A stretch of DNA of 64,000 nucleotides from JAVBLT01 sp031553315. GTDB lineage: Bacteria > Verrucomicrobiota > Kiritimatiellia > RFP12 > DVOR01. The notes below the pieces were generated by a model. That model searched no databases. It saw only the letters and a program-made list of their open reading frames with translations, and had not been told where the DNA came from. Both the position numbers and the translations under genes were made by a program. The stretch lies in assembly GCA_031553315.1 (NCBI GenBank), contig JAVBLT010000007.1, positions 168,475 through 232,474 of the forward strand, read 5' to 3'. Of the stretch, positions 34,257 to 43,346 are shown one piece after another. The number at the start of each line of letters is the position of its first letter. The stretch's first letter is position 1.

Positions 34257-34345
34257 ACGAGGCAGTTTTACGGAATCTCCCGGTTTTTCCGCAAAGTGGC
34301 GGTACGGTCGGTTCCGGTGAATGTTTTTAAGCAGGATACTTGCGC

Positions 34346-35686
34346 ATGAAGCAGACACGTTTGATGGCGGTTGTGACCGCGACTCTTTTGACCGGCTTTG
34401 CCGGAGCTTCCGGTTTCGGTCTTTACGAAGCAAGCGCCCGCGGCAACGCGATGGGCGGCGCGCTGACCGGCCGCACGGGCGACGCTTCCGCCGTGTATTA
34501 CAACCCCGCGAACATGACGCAGAACCCCGGCGTTCAGTTCATGGCCGGCGTGACCCTGATCAACCCCCATGCCGAGTTCGACGTGGGCCCCTCTTATTTC
34601 ACGCCCGCCGGCGGCGCCAAGCTTGAGGAAGACTGGTTCACCCCTCCCCACGCCTATGTGACCTGGCAGCTCACCGACCGCCTCTGGCTCGGCTTCGGCG
34701 AATACTCCGAATTCGGCCTGGGCACAAGCTATTCCGATCCCGACTGGGTCGGCGCCTACAACGCGCTCGATACCCAGCTTGAAACCTTCACCCTGAACCC
34801 CTCGATCGCCTTCAAAGTGACCGACCGCCTCTCCATCGCCGCCGGGTTCCGCGCGATTTACGCCGATTTCAGCCATACCCGCAAAGTGGGCATTCCCAAC
34901 GTGATGCCGCTTGGCACAATGGACATTGAGGCCGACGGCTGGGGCTTCGGCTACAACATCGGCCTGACCTATGCCATTACCGACTCGCTCGATTTCGGCC
35001 TGCACTACCGCTCCCGCGTGGATATGAAGCTTGAAGGCGAAGCCAACCGCTATTCCCAGGGCGCCTACATCCCCGTGACTCCCGTGCCCGGCTACACCGT
35101 GAAAGTCCCCGTGGATAATCACACCCGGGCGGGCGGCGAAGCGGAAATCACCCTTCCCTCCTCTCTCGCGGCCGGCCTCAACTGGCAGATCACCCCCAAA
35201 TGGTCTGTCGGCGGCGTGGTGACCTGGACGGAATGGTCGACTTTCGACTCGCTCGACATCTACTTCGACCGCCCCACCGTGCAGACCTCCAACCCCCAGG
35301 TCAGCAGCGGCAAGGAATCGCTCAGCGTGAAAGACTGGAAAGACGTCTTCCGCTTCGGCATCGGCACCGAATACAAATTCAACGAAAACTGGGCGATCCA
35401 GGGCGGTTATGTGTATGACATGGCTCCGCAGGACAAAGACCACTGCGATTTCATGATCCCCCCCGGCGACCGCCACATGCTCGGTATCGGCGGCACCTAC
35501 ACGACCGGCGCCTGGTCGTTTAACCTCAGCTACAACTTCATGATCCTCGTGCAGGGCTCGGGCTATGTCGACATGGCTCCCAATGCCGCCAGCACCGGCG
35601 TTGCCGAGGATATCCGCCGGTCTCACATTGAAATGTCCGATGCCTATTCCCACTTCATCGGCTTCTCGGTGGGCTACAGGTTCTAA
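34346..35686 (+). CDS. OmpP1/FadL/TodX family outer-membrane transporter
   Basis: 446 residues from ATG 34346 (AGGA at 34333-34336). After the signal peptide the mature N-terminus has the FadL hatch signature FGLYEASARGNAMGGALTG and DASAVYYNPANMTQNPG. The rest alternates in beta-strand fashion and ends SVGYRF, the aromatic C-terminal signature of outer-membrane barrels. It imports hydrophobic molecules such as long-chain fatty acids or aromatics across the outer membrane. It stands alone between a promoter and a strong terminator. Base composition is more balanced than the C-rich genes upstream. Confidence 0.93.
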   Translation: MKQTRLMAVVTATLLTGFAGASGFGLYEASARGNAMGGALTGRTGDASAVYYNPANMTQNPGVQFMAGVTLINPHAEFDVGPSYFTPAGGAKLEEDWFTPPHAYVTWQLTDRLWLGFGEYSEFGLGTSYSDPDWVGAYNALDTQLETFTLNPSIAFKVTDRLSIAAGFRAIYADFSHTRKVGIPNVMPLGTMDIEADGWGFGYNIGLTYAITDSLDFGLHYRSRVDMKLEGEANRYSQGAYIPVTPVPGYTVKVPVDNHTRAGGEAEITLPSSLAAGLNWQITPKWSVGGVVTWTEWSTFDSLDIYFDRPTVQTSNPQVSSGKESLSVKDWKDVFRFGIGTEYKFNENWAIQGGYVYDMAPQDKDHCDFMIPPGDRHMLGIGGTYTTGAWSFNLSYNFMILVQGSGYVDMAPNAASTGVAEDIRRSHIEMSDAYSHFIGFSVGYRF

Positions 35687-35720
35687 CCGATTTCACAAAA
35701 CCAAGTGCTTCAAACAAAGC

Positions 35721-35765
35721 AAGGTCCTCCTGCGCGGGTGCGTATGGAGGACCTTCTTTATTTCC
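35721..35765. terminator. Rho-independent terminator between convergent genes
   Basis: A perfect 10-bp stem AAGGTCCTCC/GGAGGACCTT (35721-35730, 35746-35755) with a 15-nt loop, followed by CTTTATTT. T-rich sequence on the other side suggests it also serves the minus strand. Confidence 0.85.
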
Positions 35766-35771
35766 TTAAGA

Positions 35772-36536
35772 TTAAAATTTCTCTTTTTTCCTGGTCAGCC
35801 GATTGTAGCGCAGGCGGTTCTTCAGGCGGCGCAGGGTCGTGAAGAGGTAGTTGAAGCCGGGGTAGGTTTCAAAGCTGAAGGCGGGGGTGATGTCGCTATG
35901 GGAGGCGCGCTGGCCGCCGAGGTTGGGGTGGGCGTAGAAGGTGCGGCAGCCGGGATTGGCGGCGCGGTAGGTGCAGAAGGCGCCGTCGACATGCATCGGG
36001 CCGCCGTCGGGGTGGCCGGGGGGGCGCGCGAGGATGGCTTCGAGGAAATCGACCATTTCGGGGATGACGGTGTCGCGGATGGCGAGGAAGTGGGTGCATT
36101 GGAGCAGGAGCCTGGGGTCGGCGGGGATCAGCTTGAAGACTTGGCGGGGGCGGAGGGTGAGCACGTGGCCCAGGTGGATGAAATCCCATTCGGTTTCGTT
36201 GAGGGCGGCAATCACTTCGGGTTGGTGGTTCAGGAAAAATTCGGTGAAGGCGAGGTCGTCTTCCATCACAAGGATGCGTTTGTGGCCGTGTTTGCGGGCG
36301 TCGCGCAAAATGGAAAGGTGGCTCATGAAGCACCCGTGCGCGCCGAGCGAGGGGAAGCCGGCGTTGCCGGCGGGGGGCACGGAAAGGTAGAACCATTTCA
36401 CGCCGATCTCGGCGGGTACGCCGGCGAATTTGAGCTCTTGGAGCATTTCGTCGCGGCGGTCTGCGCGGCCAAGCAGGTTCACGATGTAGATCCGGTCAAA
36501 GAGATCGAAAAAAGAACAGGCGCCTTCGGCTGTCAT
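35772..36536 (-). CDS. Glycosyltransferase family 25 (LPS/surface glycan type)
   Basis: 254 residues. The start FDRIYIVNLLGRADRRDEML matches GT25 (IYVINL..R.DR). LGAHGCFMSHLSILRDARK and RILVMEDDLAFTEFF supply the conserved GCxxSH and EDD metal/nucleotide-sugar residues. It is likely to add a hexose to lipopolysaccharide or other surface glycan. AGAGGGAG precedes the ATG, and it follows mazG by 9 bases on the same strand, ending the minus-strand operon. Confidence 0.87.
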   Translation of the reverse strand: MTAEGACSFFDLFDRIYIVNLLGRADRRDEMLQELKFAGVPAEIGVKWFYLSVPPAGNAGFPSLGAHGCFMSHLSILRDARKHGHKRILVMEDDLAFTEFFLNHQPEVIAALNETEWDFIHLGHVLTLRPRQVFKLIPADPRLLLQCTHFLAIRDTVIPEMVDFLEAILARPPGHPDGGPMHVDGAFCTYRAANPGCRTFYAHPNLGGQRASHSDITPAFSFETYPGFNYLFTTLRRLKNRLRYNRLTRKKEKF

Positions 36537-36545
36537 AGACTCCCT

Positions 36546-37346
36546 CTATTGCTTTTCTTCACTCTTGATAGTATCCCAGATTCTATCCATTTCCGCAAGC
36601 GTACAGTTCTTCATTTCACGTTTGGATTCTTTTACGCGGCGCTCGACTTCGCGGAAGCGACGCGAAAATTTGGCGGTGCTCAGGCGCAAGGCGTCTTCCG
36701 CGTCGACCTTGAGAAAGCGGCAGAGGTTGACGATGGTGAAGAGGAGGTCGCCGATTTCTTCTTTGATGTGGTCGGGGTTTCGGGAGGCGATGGCCTGGCG
36801 GGTTTCGGCGAGTTCTTCGTCGAGCTTGGCCTGGGCGCCGGCGGCGGTGTCCCAGTCGAAGCCTACGCGGGCGGCTTTGGCCTGGGTGCGCTGGGCTTTG
36901 AGGAGGGCGGGGAGGGCTTCGGGCACGCCGTCGAGGGCGGAGTGTTGGGGCTTGTCTTTTTTCTCGAGCTGTTTGATCTGTTCCCAGTTGCGCAAAACGG
37001 CTTCGGAGGAATCGGCGGTGGCGTCGCCAAACACGTGGGGATGGCGGCGGATGAGCTTTTCGGCGAGGGCGGCGGCGACGTGGTCGAAGGTGAACTGGTT
37101 GTTTTCTTCGCGGATTTCGGCTTGGAAAAGCACTTGGAGGAGCACGTCGCCGAGCTCTTCGGCGTGGGCGGGGAGGTCGGCGCCGTCCATGGTTTCGAGG
37201 AGTTCGTAGGCTTCTTCCTGGAGGCAGGGTTTGAGGGTGGCGAGGGTTTGTTCGCGATCCCAGGGGCAGCCGCCGGGGCCGCGGAGGGCTTTGAGCACGA
37301 AGCGGAGGCGTTCGAAGGGGGGGAGGGTGTGAGGGACGGGGATCAT
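36546..37346 (-). CDS. mazG: Nucleoside triphosphate pyrophosphohydrolase MazG
   Basis: 266 residues from ATG 37346, which has AAGGAAACC upstream; the length matches E. coli MazG (263). It contains two all-alpha NTP-PPase repeats. The first has GGCPWDREQTLATLKP, EEAYELLE and AEELGDVLLQVLF. The second has LDEELAETRQAI and KEEIGDLLFTIVNL. The EExxE/ExxD residues bind Mg. It hydrolyses (d)NTPs to monophosphates, a house-cleaning role. Confidence 0.94.
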   Translation of the reverse strand: MIPVPHTLPPFERLRFVLKALRGPGGCPWDREQTLATLKPCLQEEAYELLETMDGADLPAHAEELGDVLLQVLFQAEIREENNQFTFDHVAAALAEKLIRRHPHVFGDATADSSEAVLRNWEQIKQLEKKDKPQHSALDGVPEALPALLKAQRTQAKAARVGFDWDTAAGAQAKLDEELAETRQAIASRNPDHIKEEIGDLLFTIVNLCRFLKVDAEDALRLSTAKFSRRFREVERRVKESKREMKNCTLAEMDRIWDTIKSEEKQ

Positions 37347-37356
37347 GGCGGTTTCC

Positions 37357-37632
37357 TTATGGGAGCTCCACAATGAGTGATTCATCGAGGGGGTGGCGGA
37401 TCCAGGGGGCGGCGGGGGTGGCGCGGTGGGCTTCCCATTCTTCGGGGAGGGTTTGGGCGAGCCAGGCGATGTCGGGATCGCGGATGAGGGCTTCGAGGGT
37501 GGTTTCGCGGGCTTCTTCGGCGGGGTGGGGTGCGCCGCAGGTCATGTGCCAGGCGTTTTTCTCATGGGTGGCGAGGCAGATGGGGGCGTGGTGGTCGACC
37601 ACGTGGGTGCAGCTGTGCACGGGGGTAGTCAT
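37357..37632 (-). CDS. Small hypothetical protein, Cys/His-rich N-terminus
   Basis: 91 residues from ATG 37632, whose A overlaps the upstream stop (TGATG). I do not recognise it. The N-terminal half is rich in Cys and His (HSCTHVVDHHAPICLATHE, MTCG), which could bind a metal. The C-terminal half is acidic with Trp and Pro. It is encoded between a HEAT-repeat protein and mazG with almost no spacing, so it is probably translated with them. Confidence 0.7.
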   Translation of the reverse strand: MTTPVHSCTHVVDHHAPICLATHEKNAWHMTCGAPHPAEEARETTLEALIRDPDIAWLAQTLPEEWEAHRATPAAPWIRHPLDESLIVELP

Positions 37633-38438
37633 CACTGTTGGGCGGCGGCTTCTTCGGCGGCTTCGCGGGCGAGGCGCTGCTGCCATTGGTCGATGGCTTT
37701 TTGGACGTCGGCCTTTTTCTCGATGGGGTCGTCGGGCTGGGTGATGAAGGTGAGTTCGTCGATGATTTTTTCGATGAATTCGGGTTCCTGGCTGCGGTCG
37801 AGGAGGCTCTGGAGCATGGCGACGGCTTGGGGTTCGTCGATGTCGTGCAGGGTGCCCATCACTTCTTCAAAGAATTCGAGGTTTTTGTCGAGGGCGGCTT
37901 CGGCGGCGACTTGGGCCATTTCGGTTTTCATTTTTTTGTTTTCGAGGGTGCCCATCTGGAGGCTCCAGGCGCTTTGGGCGGCGGAGGCCACTTCTTCGCT
38001 GGGGTCGAGGAGCATGCGGCAGAGGTCGGGGAAGCCGGCCATTTCCATCCAGGCGAGGGCTTCGACCACTTTTTCGCGGACGGCGGGATCGGGGTGGCTC
38101 ATGAGGGCGCGGGCTTGGGCGAGGGTGTCGGCCTTGTTGTCGGCGTCGAGGGCGGCCTGAAGGGGGGCGGTGGTTTGCTCGAGGCGGGCGAGGGTTTCTT
38201 TTTCCTCGGGGGTGGGCTCGGCGGGGATGGGGCGGGCGGGTTTGGCGGGGGCGGGTTTGGCGGGGGTTGCTTTTTTGGAGGGGGGGGTGGCGTGTGTGGC
38301 GGTGTGGGGGGTGGCGGGGGGGGGGGTGGCGGGGTAACGGGTGTCGAGCCAGAGCTTGCCGGCCACGGCGAGGGCGATGAGGGCGGCGGCGGAGGCGGCG
38401 GCGATGGTGATGAGGTTCTTTTTGTCGCTGGGTCTCAT
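37632..38438 (-). CDS. Membrane-anchored HEAT-repeat protein
   Basis: 268 residues from ATG 38438. One N-terminal helix (ITIAAASAAALIALAVAGKL) anchors it. A Pro/Thr/Lys-rich linker (about 38-75) includes an 11-G run on the plus strand (38316-38326). The rest is helical with HEAT-like repeats: ARALMSHPDPAVREKVVEAL, FPDLCRMLLDPSEEVASAAQ and PQAVAMLQSLLDRSQEPEFI. The likely role is a periplasmic scaffold; no enzymatic motif is seen. It starts two bases after the preceding gene's stop and resembles that gene in layout. Confidence 0.75.
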   Translation of the reverse strand: MRPSDKKNLITIAAASAAALIALAVAGKLWLDTRYPATPPPATPHTATHATPPSKKATPAKPAPAKPARPIPAEPTPEEKETLARLEQTTAPLQAALDADNKADTLAQARALMSHPDPAVREKVVEALAWMEMAGFPDLCRMLLDPSEEVASAAQSAWSLQMGTLENKKMKTEMAQVAAEAALDKNLEFFEEVMGTLHDIDEPQAVAMLQSLLDRSQEPEFIEKIIDELTFITQPDDPIEKKADVQKAIDQWQQRLAREAAEEAAAQQ

Positions 38439-38440
38439 GT

Positions 38441-39127
38441 TCAGTTGCTTTCTTCCTCGGTGGGGGTTTCGGGCTCGGGGGTGGTCACGGTGAGAATGTG
38501 CATGGCGTCGGCGAACATGGGGTGGTCGCGCATCTGGGCGATTTTCACGAGGTAGCCGAGCTTGAGCGCTTCGGGGCGGTTGAGCATGTCGTCGAAAATG
38601 GCTTCGACGGTCTCTTTGGGTTCGGCGAGGTCGAAGAGGATATCGTCGAGGATGGCGAATTCTTCGTCTTCCACGAGGTTGAGCATGGATTGCAGGGCCA
38701 CGGCGCGCTCGGATTCGGGCACGTTCTTGAGGCCTTCTTTCACGCGTTTGGCGCGGTCTTTGATGGGGACTTGGGATTCTTTGCTGACGACTTCGTCGGT
38801 GAGGGTTTCCCATTCGCGGACGGCGGCGATGAGGGCGTCGTGCTCTTTTTCCTGCTGTTCGCGGGCGGCGGCGGTTTCGGGGTCTTCCTGGAGGGTTTCT
38901 TCGGAGGTGATGACGACGGTTTTCTTTTCGCCTTCAACCGCTTTTTGGGCTTCTGCCGGTTTCGGGCGGGGCTTTTCGGCGGCGGGTCGGGATTCGGGTG
39001 CGGGGGGCTGAAGGGGGCATTCGCCGCAGGTGTCGCCGGCGCGGTCTTTGGGCGCGAAGAAGAGGGCGGCGATGCCGCACACGGCGAGGAGGGCGAGGGT
39101 TTTGATGAGGAGGTTTTTCTTGTTCAT
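38441..39127 (-). CDS. Membrane-anchored helical protein, HEAT-like
   Basis: 228 residues. An N-terminal anchor (LLIKTLALLAVCGIAALFF) precedes CGEC and a Pro/Glu/Lys-rich linker (about 35-80). The C-terminal domain of helical repeats (VPESERAVALQSMLNLVEDE, ILDDILFDLAEPKETVEAIF) is similar in plan to the next gene's product. Function is unknown. The shared plan (anchor, charged linker, HEAT-like domain) and the 2-base spacing suggest the pair works as one complex. Confidence 0.72.
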   Translation of the reverse strand: MNKKNLLIKTLALLAVCGIAALFFAPKDRAGDTCGECPLQPPAPESRPAAEKPRPKPAEAQKAVEGEKKTVVITSEETLQEDPETAAAREQQEKEHDALIAAVREWETLTDEVVSKESQVPIKDRAKRVKEGLKNVPESERAVALQSMLNLVEDEEFAILDDILFDLAEPKETVEAIFDDMLNRPEALKLGYLVKIAQMRDHPMFADAMHILTVTTPEPETPTEEESN

Positions 39128-39147
39128 CGCTTTTTCCCGGAAGAATG

Positions 39148-39173
39148 CGGCGACCGGGGGTCTGGTCGCCGCG
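39148..39173 (-). terminator. Hairpin between the Calx-beta gene and the HEAT operon
   Basis: A perfect 9-bp stem GCGGCGACC/GGTCGCCGC (39148-39156, 39165-39173), followed on the minus strand by ATTCTT. The T-run is weak, so termination may be partial. Confidence 0.5.
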
Positions 39174-39194
39174 TTTATGAGTGGGGTGCCTTCC

Positions 39195-42100
39195 TCAGGT
39201 GGGGGGAAGATCCAGCTTGATTTTCAGGGGGATCTGCTCGTTGACGGTGTAGGGTTTGTTGTCGGATCCCACGCGGGTGCGGGGCACGGGGAGGGAGCCG
39301 AAGAAAAGGGTGCCGTTCATCTGTTTTTCGGGGGTGTAGCCTGTGTCGTCGATGAAATCGGTGTGTTGGATCCAGATGCCGGCATAGGTGATTTTTTTGG
39401 AGGTGTGGGTGATTCTTTCGGGGGTGGCGAGGTTGGCGGGGTAATCGTACCAGCCGGTGACGGAGCCGGAGAGGAGGCCGGTGGTGCGGGCCACTTTGGC
39501 GGCCAGGGCGGCGGTGTTTTCGGCGGAGTAGTCGTAGGCGCCGTCTTCGCGTTTCACGGGTTTGCCGATTGCGGGGGCGGCGATGCCGGTGCCGATGCCG
39601 TTTCGATCGAGCGTGATGGCGATGGGCAGGCCGTCGGGCGAGGGGTTGGCCGCAGGGAAGCGGACTGTGGCTTTGCCGCCGGGGCCGGTCTGGGTGGCGG
39701 TGAGCTCGGGCATGGCGGGGAGGCCGAAGACGAGGCCCAGGCTGGCGTAGAGGGGGGCGAGGTCTTCGTTTTTGGTGAACCAGCCGCCGATGATCCGCCC
39801 GGTGAAGTTGGTGTTGGCGGGAAGAAGGGCGGCGGGGTTTTTGCTGGAGAAGGAGAACCAGGAGAAGGCGACTTCGTTGGTGGTGGCCACTGGGGTTCCG
39901 TGAGAGGTGAGGGTGACCATGCCGGTCATGTCGCCGCCTTTATAGGCGGAGGGCGAGGCGCCGAAGAAGAAGACGGGGGCGGTGGCGGCGCCTTTGCGGA
40001 GGTTGAGCAGGGCGGCGCTGGCGGAGAAGGCCTGGCCGTCGGTCGTTTTGCCGGCGAGCTTCACGGCGCCTTTTTTGTCGATGGTGGCGGTCATGTAGCC
40101 GAAACCGGTGGCTTCGGCGGTTTGATCGGCGAGGGCGAAGGTGTAGTAGCCCGCGTAGGGGGTGAGATCCTGCCCGGGGAGCGCCCACTGCTGCTGCCAG
40201 GCGGCGGCGAAGGGCTGGAAGAGGAAGGTGTCGATCATGCTGACGACGCCTTGGGCGGTGTCGCCGGTGCTGTCGGCGTAGATGCCGCCTTTGAAGGGGT
40301 AGATTGTGCGGTCGACGATGAATGAGCTGTCGAAGACGAGGAAGCCGTTTTCTTCGGAGGAGAAGCTTGCGGCTTTGAAGCTGTAGCTTTTTCCGCCGAA
40401 GGTGTGTTTGCCGGTGACGGCGCCGGTCTTGCTCACGGTGAGGGTGGTGGTGCCGCCGCTGATCAGGCCGGGGAAGTAGAGGCTGTTCGGGTAGAAGCGG
40501 CCGTGGAAGGTGCCCATTGCCCATGCGGGGAGGTCGATCACGGTGTGGGTGATGAGGATGGTTTCGCCTTTGACATAGCTCCGGGAGCCTTCGGGTTTGG
40601 TTTCAACCTGGATGAGGCAGCTGCCTTCGCCGACGGTGGTGGCGGTGCCGGCGAGGAGGAGGGCGCCGTCTTCAAACGCGAGCTTCATGCCGGCGGGGAG
40701 CTTGCCGGAGACAAGGACTGCGCGGGTGGAGCTGTCGGCGTTGGCGAGGGTGAGGGGGCCGACTTTGTCGTAGACGGCTTTGCGCAGCTCGATGTTGAGG
40801 GTTGTGCCGGCGGCGGTGTCGCCGTCGATATACCAGAGGCTGTTGGTGTAGCTGTTGAAGTCGAGGTCGAATGCGGTGGCGCCTTCGGGCAGGAGGGTCC
40901 AGGTGAAGGGTTTGTCTTTGAGGCTGAGGGTTTCGTCGCCGTAGGTCACGCGCAGCTCGAGGGCGCCGGTGTAGGCGGTGGGCTCGGTCACGGGGTCAAG
41001 GGTGAGGATGGCGGTGCGGTTGCTGCTGACGAAGGTATCGTTGAGGCAGTAGACGGCGGCGACTTCCGCGGGGAGGGCGGCGAGGTCGGGGCCGGCCCAG
41101 GCGAGGGCGATGCCGCGGCCGCCGGCGGGGATGGCGAAGGCCGATTTGGTCTGGGGGCTGACGAGCTCGGGGGCTGTGAGCGGGTACCAGGCGGTGTCGG
41201 CCACGATGGCCTGCGCGTTGGTGGCGGCGGGGGTGAAGGTGAGGGTGACGGCGGTCTTGGCGGTCTTGGCGAAGAAGAAGGCGGGCTGGGCGGTGCCGTC
41301 GAGCGTGAAGGTCTGGGTGACGGCGCCGACTTTGGCGGTGAGGGTGCCGTTGTCGCCCTTGGCGGTGAAGGTCAGCACGCCGGGGGTGGCGAGCGAGGCG
41401 GTGAGCACGGCGGGTTTGGCGCCGGGGGAGAGGGTGTCGGTGGAGAGGCCGGCGGCGCCGAAGGTGGAGCCGTCGTTCCAGAACCAGCGGGAGCCGCTTG
41501 TTTTCCAGGCCACGGGGGAATCGCCGCCCTTCACATAGTCGGCCAAGGTTTGTGTGAGGGTCTGGTCGACGACGCTGCCGGTGAGCGAGGCGTTGGCGAG
41601 AGCGATGCTTCTGGTGGGGCTGGCGAGCTTCACGGTGAAGGCGGCGTCGGCCTCAATCGCATCGTTGGCGGGCAGGGTGAAGGTCACGGTTTTTTCGCCG
41701 AGCTCGCCGTTGAACCACTGAAGGGTTTGGGTTTGCTCGGTGAAGCGGGCGGCTCCGGCGCCGCTGAGGGTGACGGTGGCTTCGGCATTGCCGGCGTTGT
41801 ATTTGGAGCGTTCCACGCCCAGGGTGAGGCTCTGGCCTTCGCGGGCGACGAGCGCGGGTTTGGCGGGGGTGGTGAAGGCGAGGGTGCCGGGCTTGTAGGG
41901 CATGGCTTCGACGATGGTGACGGTGGCGGTGTCGCTGGGCATGGAGACTTCGCAGCCGCTGGTCGATTCAAACTCCACGGTGAAGGTCTGGTTGCCTTTG
42001 TGGATGCCGTTGTCGATGATGGGAATGCGGACGGTTTTGGGGGCGGAATCGGCGGGGGCCCAGGTGAGGGTTCCGGCGACGGGGGTGTAGTCTTCATCCG

Positions 42101-43250
42101 GCGCGGCGATGCCGGCTTCGTCGGCGCCGGTCACGGTGCGGTAATCGAGGGTGATCTCCTGATCGTTGCGGCCGTTGCGGTTGATTTTCACGCCGAGATC
42201 CACATGACCGGCGGTTTCGTTGACGCTGACGGCGGTGTTTGCAAGGGTGAGCACGATGTCGGGCGTGGTGCGGGCGAGGGTGAGGGTGTAAGGGGTTTTG
42301 GCGGTGAGTTTGTCGCCGTTTACGCCGATGCTGAAGGCGTATTCTTTGCCGGCGAGCTGGGGGATGGTGAGGGTGAGGCCCCGGCTGAGGGAGAAACGGG
42401 TCTGTTTCTTTTGAGCCTTGTCTTCATACCAGGTGGCGGTGAGAAAATCGGCGGAGCCGGGGATCTTTGCGATGGTGAGCGTCACTTTGGATCCGGCGAC
42501 GGTGTCGAGGGTGTACCAGTCGTTCAGGTCGTTGGCGCTGAGGGAGGCTTCGATCAGCTGGGGCAGGTCGCAGTTGCCGGGGGGGGTGAGGGCGGTGGGC
42601 TGCCAGTGGCGGTAATCGTCGAGCTCGTCGGCGGGGTCGCTGGCCAACGCCTGTTCCAGCCAGTCGATTGCGGTCGCGGCGTTGGGCACCGAGGATACGG
42701 GGAGGCGGGCGCGGCGCTTGCCGGTGGAATCGAGCACGACCCAGGTGGGATAGCCCACGCGGAGGTTGTAGACGTTCCAATCTTCGGGGGAGTAGGCGGT
42801 TTTATCGGTGATGGAAAAATCCATTTGGATTTCTTCGTGGTATCTGTGGCTGGCTTCGGCCTCTTCGGGGGTGATGGCGTTGGCGGTCAGATAGTCGGAA
42901 TCGGCGAGGAACCATTTGTTGGTGTCGGCATAGGTGTAGTTGCCGCGTTTGTTGAAATCGAGGAAGACGAGCATGGCGGGGTTGTCTTCGAGGTAGTCGC
43001 TCCAGGCCTGGGTGCTGAGCACGTTGCGGTCGAGGGTCTGGCAAAAAGGGCACCACCAGGAACCGGTGAACATGACGATGACGGGGAGGCCGTTGGTCGA
43101 GGCCGCTTCGAGGGCGGCGTCGTAATCCATAGTCCATTCGTTGGGCTGGGCACCGGCGTAGCGGGGGGTGACGGCGGGGTGCTCCACGACCGCCTGAAGA
43201 ATCTGAGAAACGCAAACAAATGCTGCGGCAAGAAGTGCGTGTACTTTCAT
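39195..43250 (-). CDS. Giant secreted protein: thioredoxin-fold domain plus Calx-beta repeats
   Basis: 1351 residues with AAGGAAAAA before the ATG. A signal peptide (about 1-20) precedes a thioredoxin-like domain (about 35-190) with VIVMFTGSWWCPFC; Cys67-Pro-Phe-Cys70 is a CxxC redox site. A PPC-like segment follows. Calx-beta domains are seen near 327-420 (VSVNETAGHVDLGVKI, DEDYTPVAGTLTW) and 445-560. Beta-rich domains follow, and a C-terminal domain with ARTTGLLSGSVTGWY and ITYAGIWI is shared with the neighbouring 1781-residue protein. It is likely exported to the periplasm or surface; a disulfide role is inferred only from the CxxC. Confidence 0.82.
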   Translation of the reverse strand: MKVHALLAAAFVCVSQILQAVVEHPAVTPRYAGAQPNEWTMDYDAALEAASTNGLPVIVMFTGSWWCPFCQTLDRNVLSTQAWSDYLEDNPAMLVFLDFNKRGNYTYADTNKWFLADSDYLTANAITPEEAEASHRYHEEIQMDFSITDKTAYSPEDWNVYNLRVGYPTWVVLDSTGKRRARLPVSSVPNAATAIDWLEQALASDPADELDDYRHWQPTALTPPGNCDLPQLIEASLSANDLNDWYTLDTVAGSKVTLTIAKIPGSADFLTATWYEDKAQKKQTRFSLSRGLTLTIPQLAGKEYAFSIGVNGDKLTAKTPYTLTLARTTPDIVLTLANTAVSVNETAGHVDLGVKINRNGRNDQEITLDYRTVTGADEAGIAAPDEDYTPVAGTLTWAPADSAPKTVRIPIIDNGIHKGNQTFTVEFESTSGCEVSMPSDTATVTIVEAMPYKPGTLAFTTPAKPALVAREGQSLTLGVERSKYNAGNAEATVTLSGAGAARFTEQTQTLQWFNGELGEKTVTFTLPANDAIEADAAFTVKLASPTRSIALANASLTGSVVDQTLTQTLADYVKGGDSPVAWKTSGSRWFWNDGSTFGAAGLSTDTLSPGAKPAVLTASLATPGVLTFTAKGDNGTLTAKVGAVTQTFTLDGTAQPAFFFAKTAKTAVTLTFTPAATNAQAIVADTAWYPLTAPELVSPQTKSAFAIPAGGRGIALAWAGPDLAALPAEVAAVYCLNDTFVSSNRTAILTLDPVTEPTAYTGALELRVTYGDETLSLKDKPFTWTLLPEGATAFDLDFNSYTNSLWYIDGDTAAGTTLNIELRKAVYDKVGPLTLANADSSTRAVLVSGKLPAGMKLAFEDGALLLAGTATTVGEGSCLIQVETKPEGSRSYVKGETILITHTVIDLPAWAMGTFHGRFYPNSLYFPGLISGGTTTLTVSKTGAVTGKHTFGGKSYSFKAASFSSEENGFLVFDSSFIVDRTIYPFKGGIYADSTGDTAQGVVSMIDTFLFQPFAAAWQQQWALPGQDLTPYAGYYTFALADQTAEATGFGYMTATIDKKGAVKLAGKTTDGQAFSASAALLNLRKGAATAPVFFFGASPSAYKGGDMTGMVTLTSHGTPVATTNEVAFSWFSFSSKNPAALLPANTNFTGRIIGGWFTKNEDLAPLYASLGLVFGLPAMPELTATQTGPGGKATVRFPAANPSPDGLPIAITLDRNGIGTGIAAPAIGKPVKREDGAYDYSAENTAALAAKVARTTGLLSGSVTGWYDYPANLATPERITHTSKKITYAGIWIQHTDFIDDTGYTPEKQMNGTLFFGSLPVPRTRVGSDNKPYTVNEQIPLKIKLDLPPT

Positions 43251-43269
43251 CGTTTTTCCTTGGGTTGCT

Positions 43270-43324
43270 GACGCATGAACCCGCTTGGAGCTGTTTGAAC
43301 GTTTCCGAGCGGATTCATGCGGTC
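43270..43324 (-). promoter_or_regulatory. Imperfect hairpin just upstream of the thioredoxin/Calx-beta gene
   Basis: Arms 43270-43288 and 43305-43324 are imperfect inverted copies (GCATGAA-CCGCT-GG core) around a 16-nt loop. On the minus strand the hairpin ends about 20 nt before the start codon, near the ribosome binding site, with no T-run. It could regulate translation or mark mRNA processing. Confidence 0.45.
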
Positions 43325-43346
43325 AAAAATCAGTTTTTTTCGTGGC

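Noticed and set aside
40404..43271. A 955-codon plus-strand frame opposite the thioredoxin/Calx-beta gene
   Set aside because: Shadow frame of Gly/Glu/Val repeats; no signal or ribosome site.
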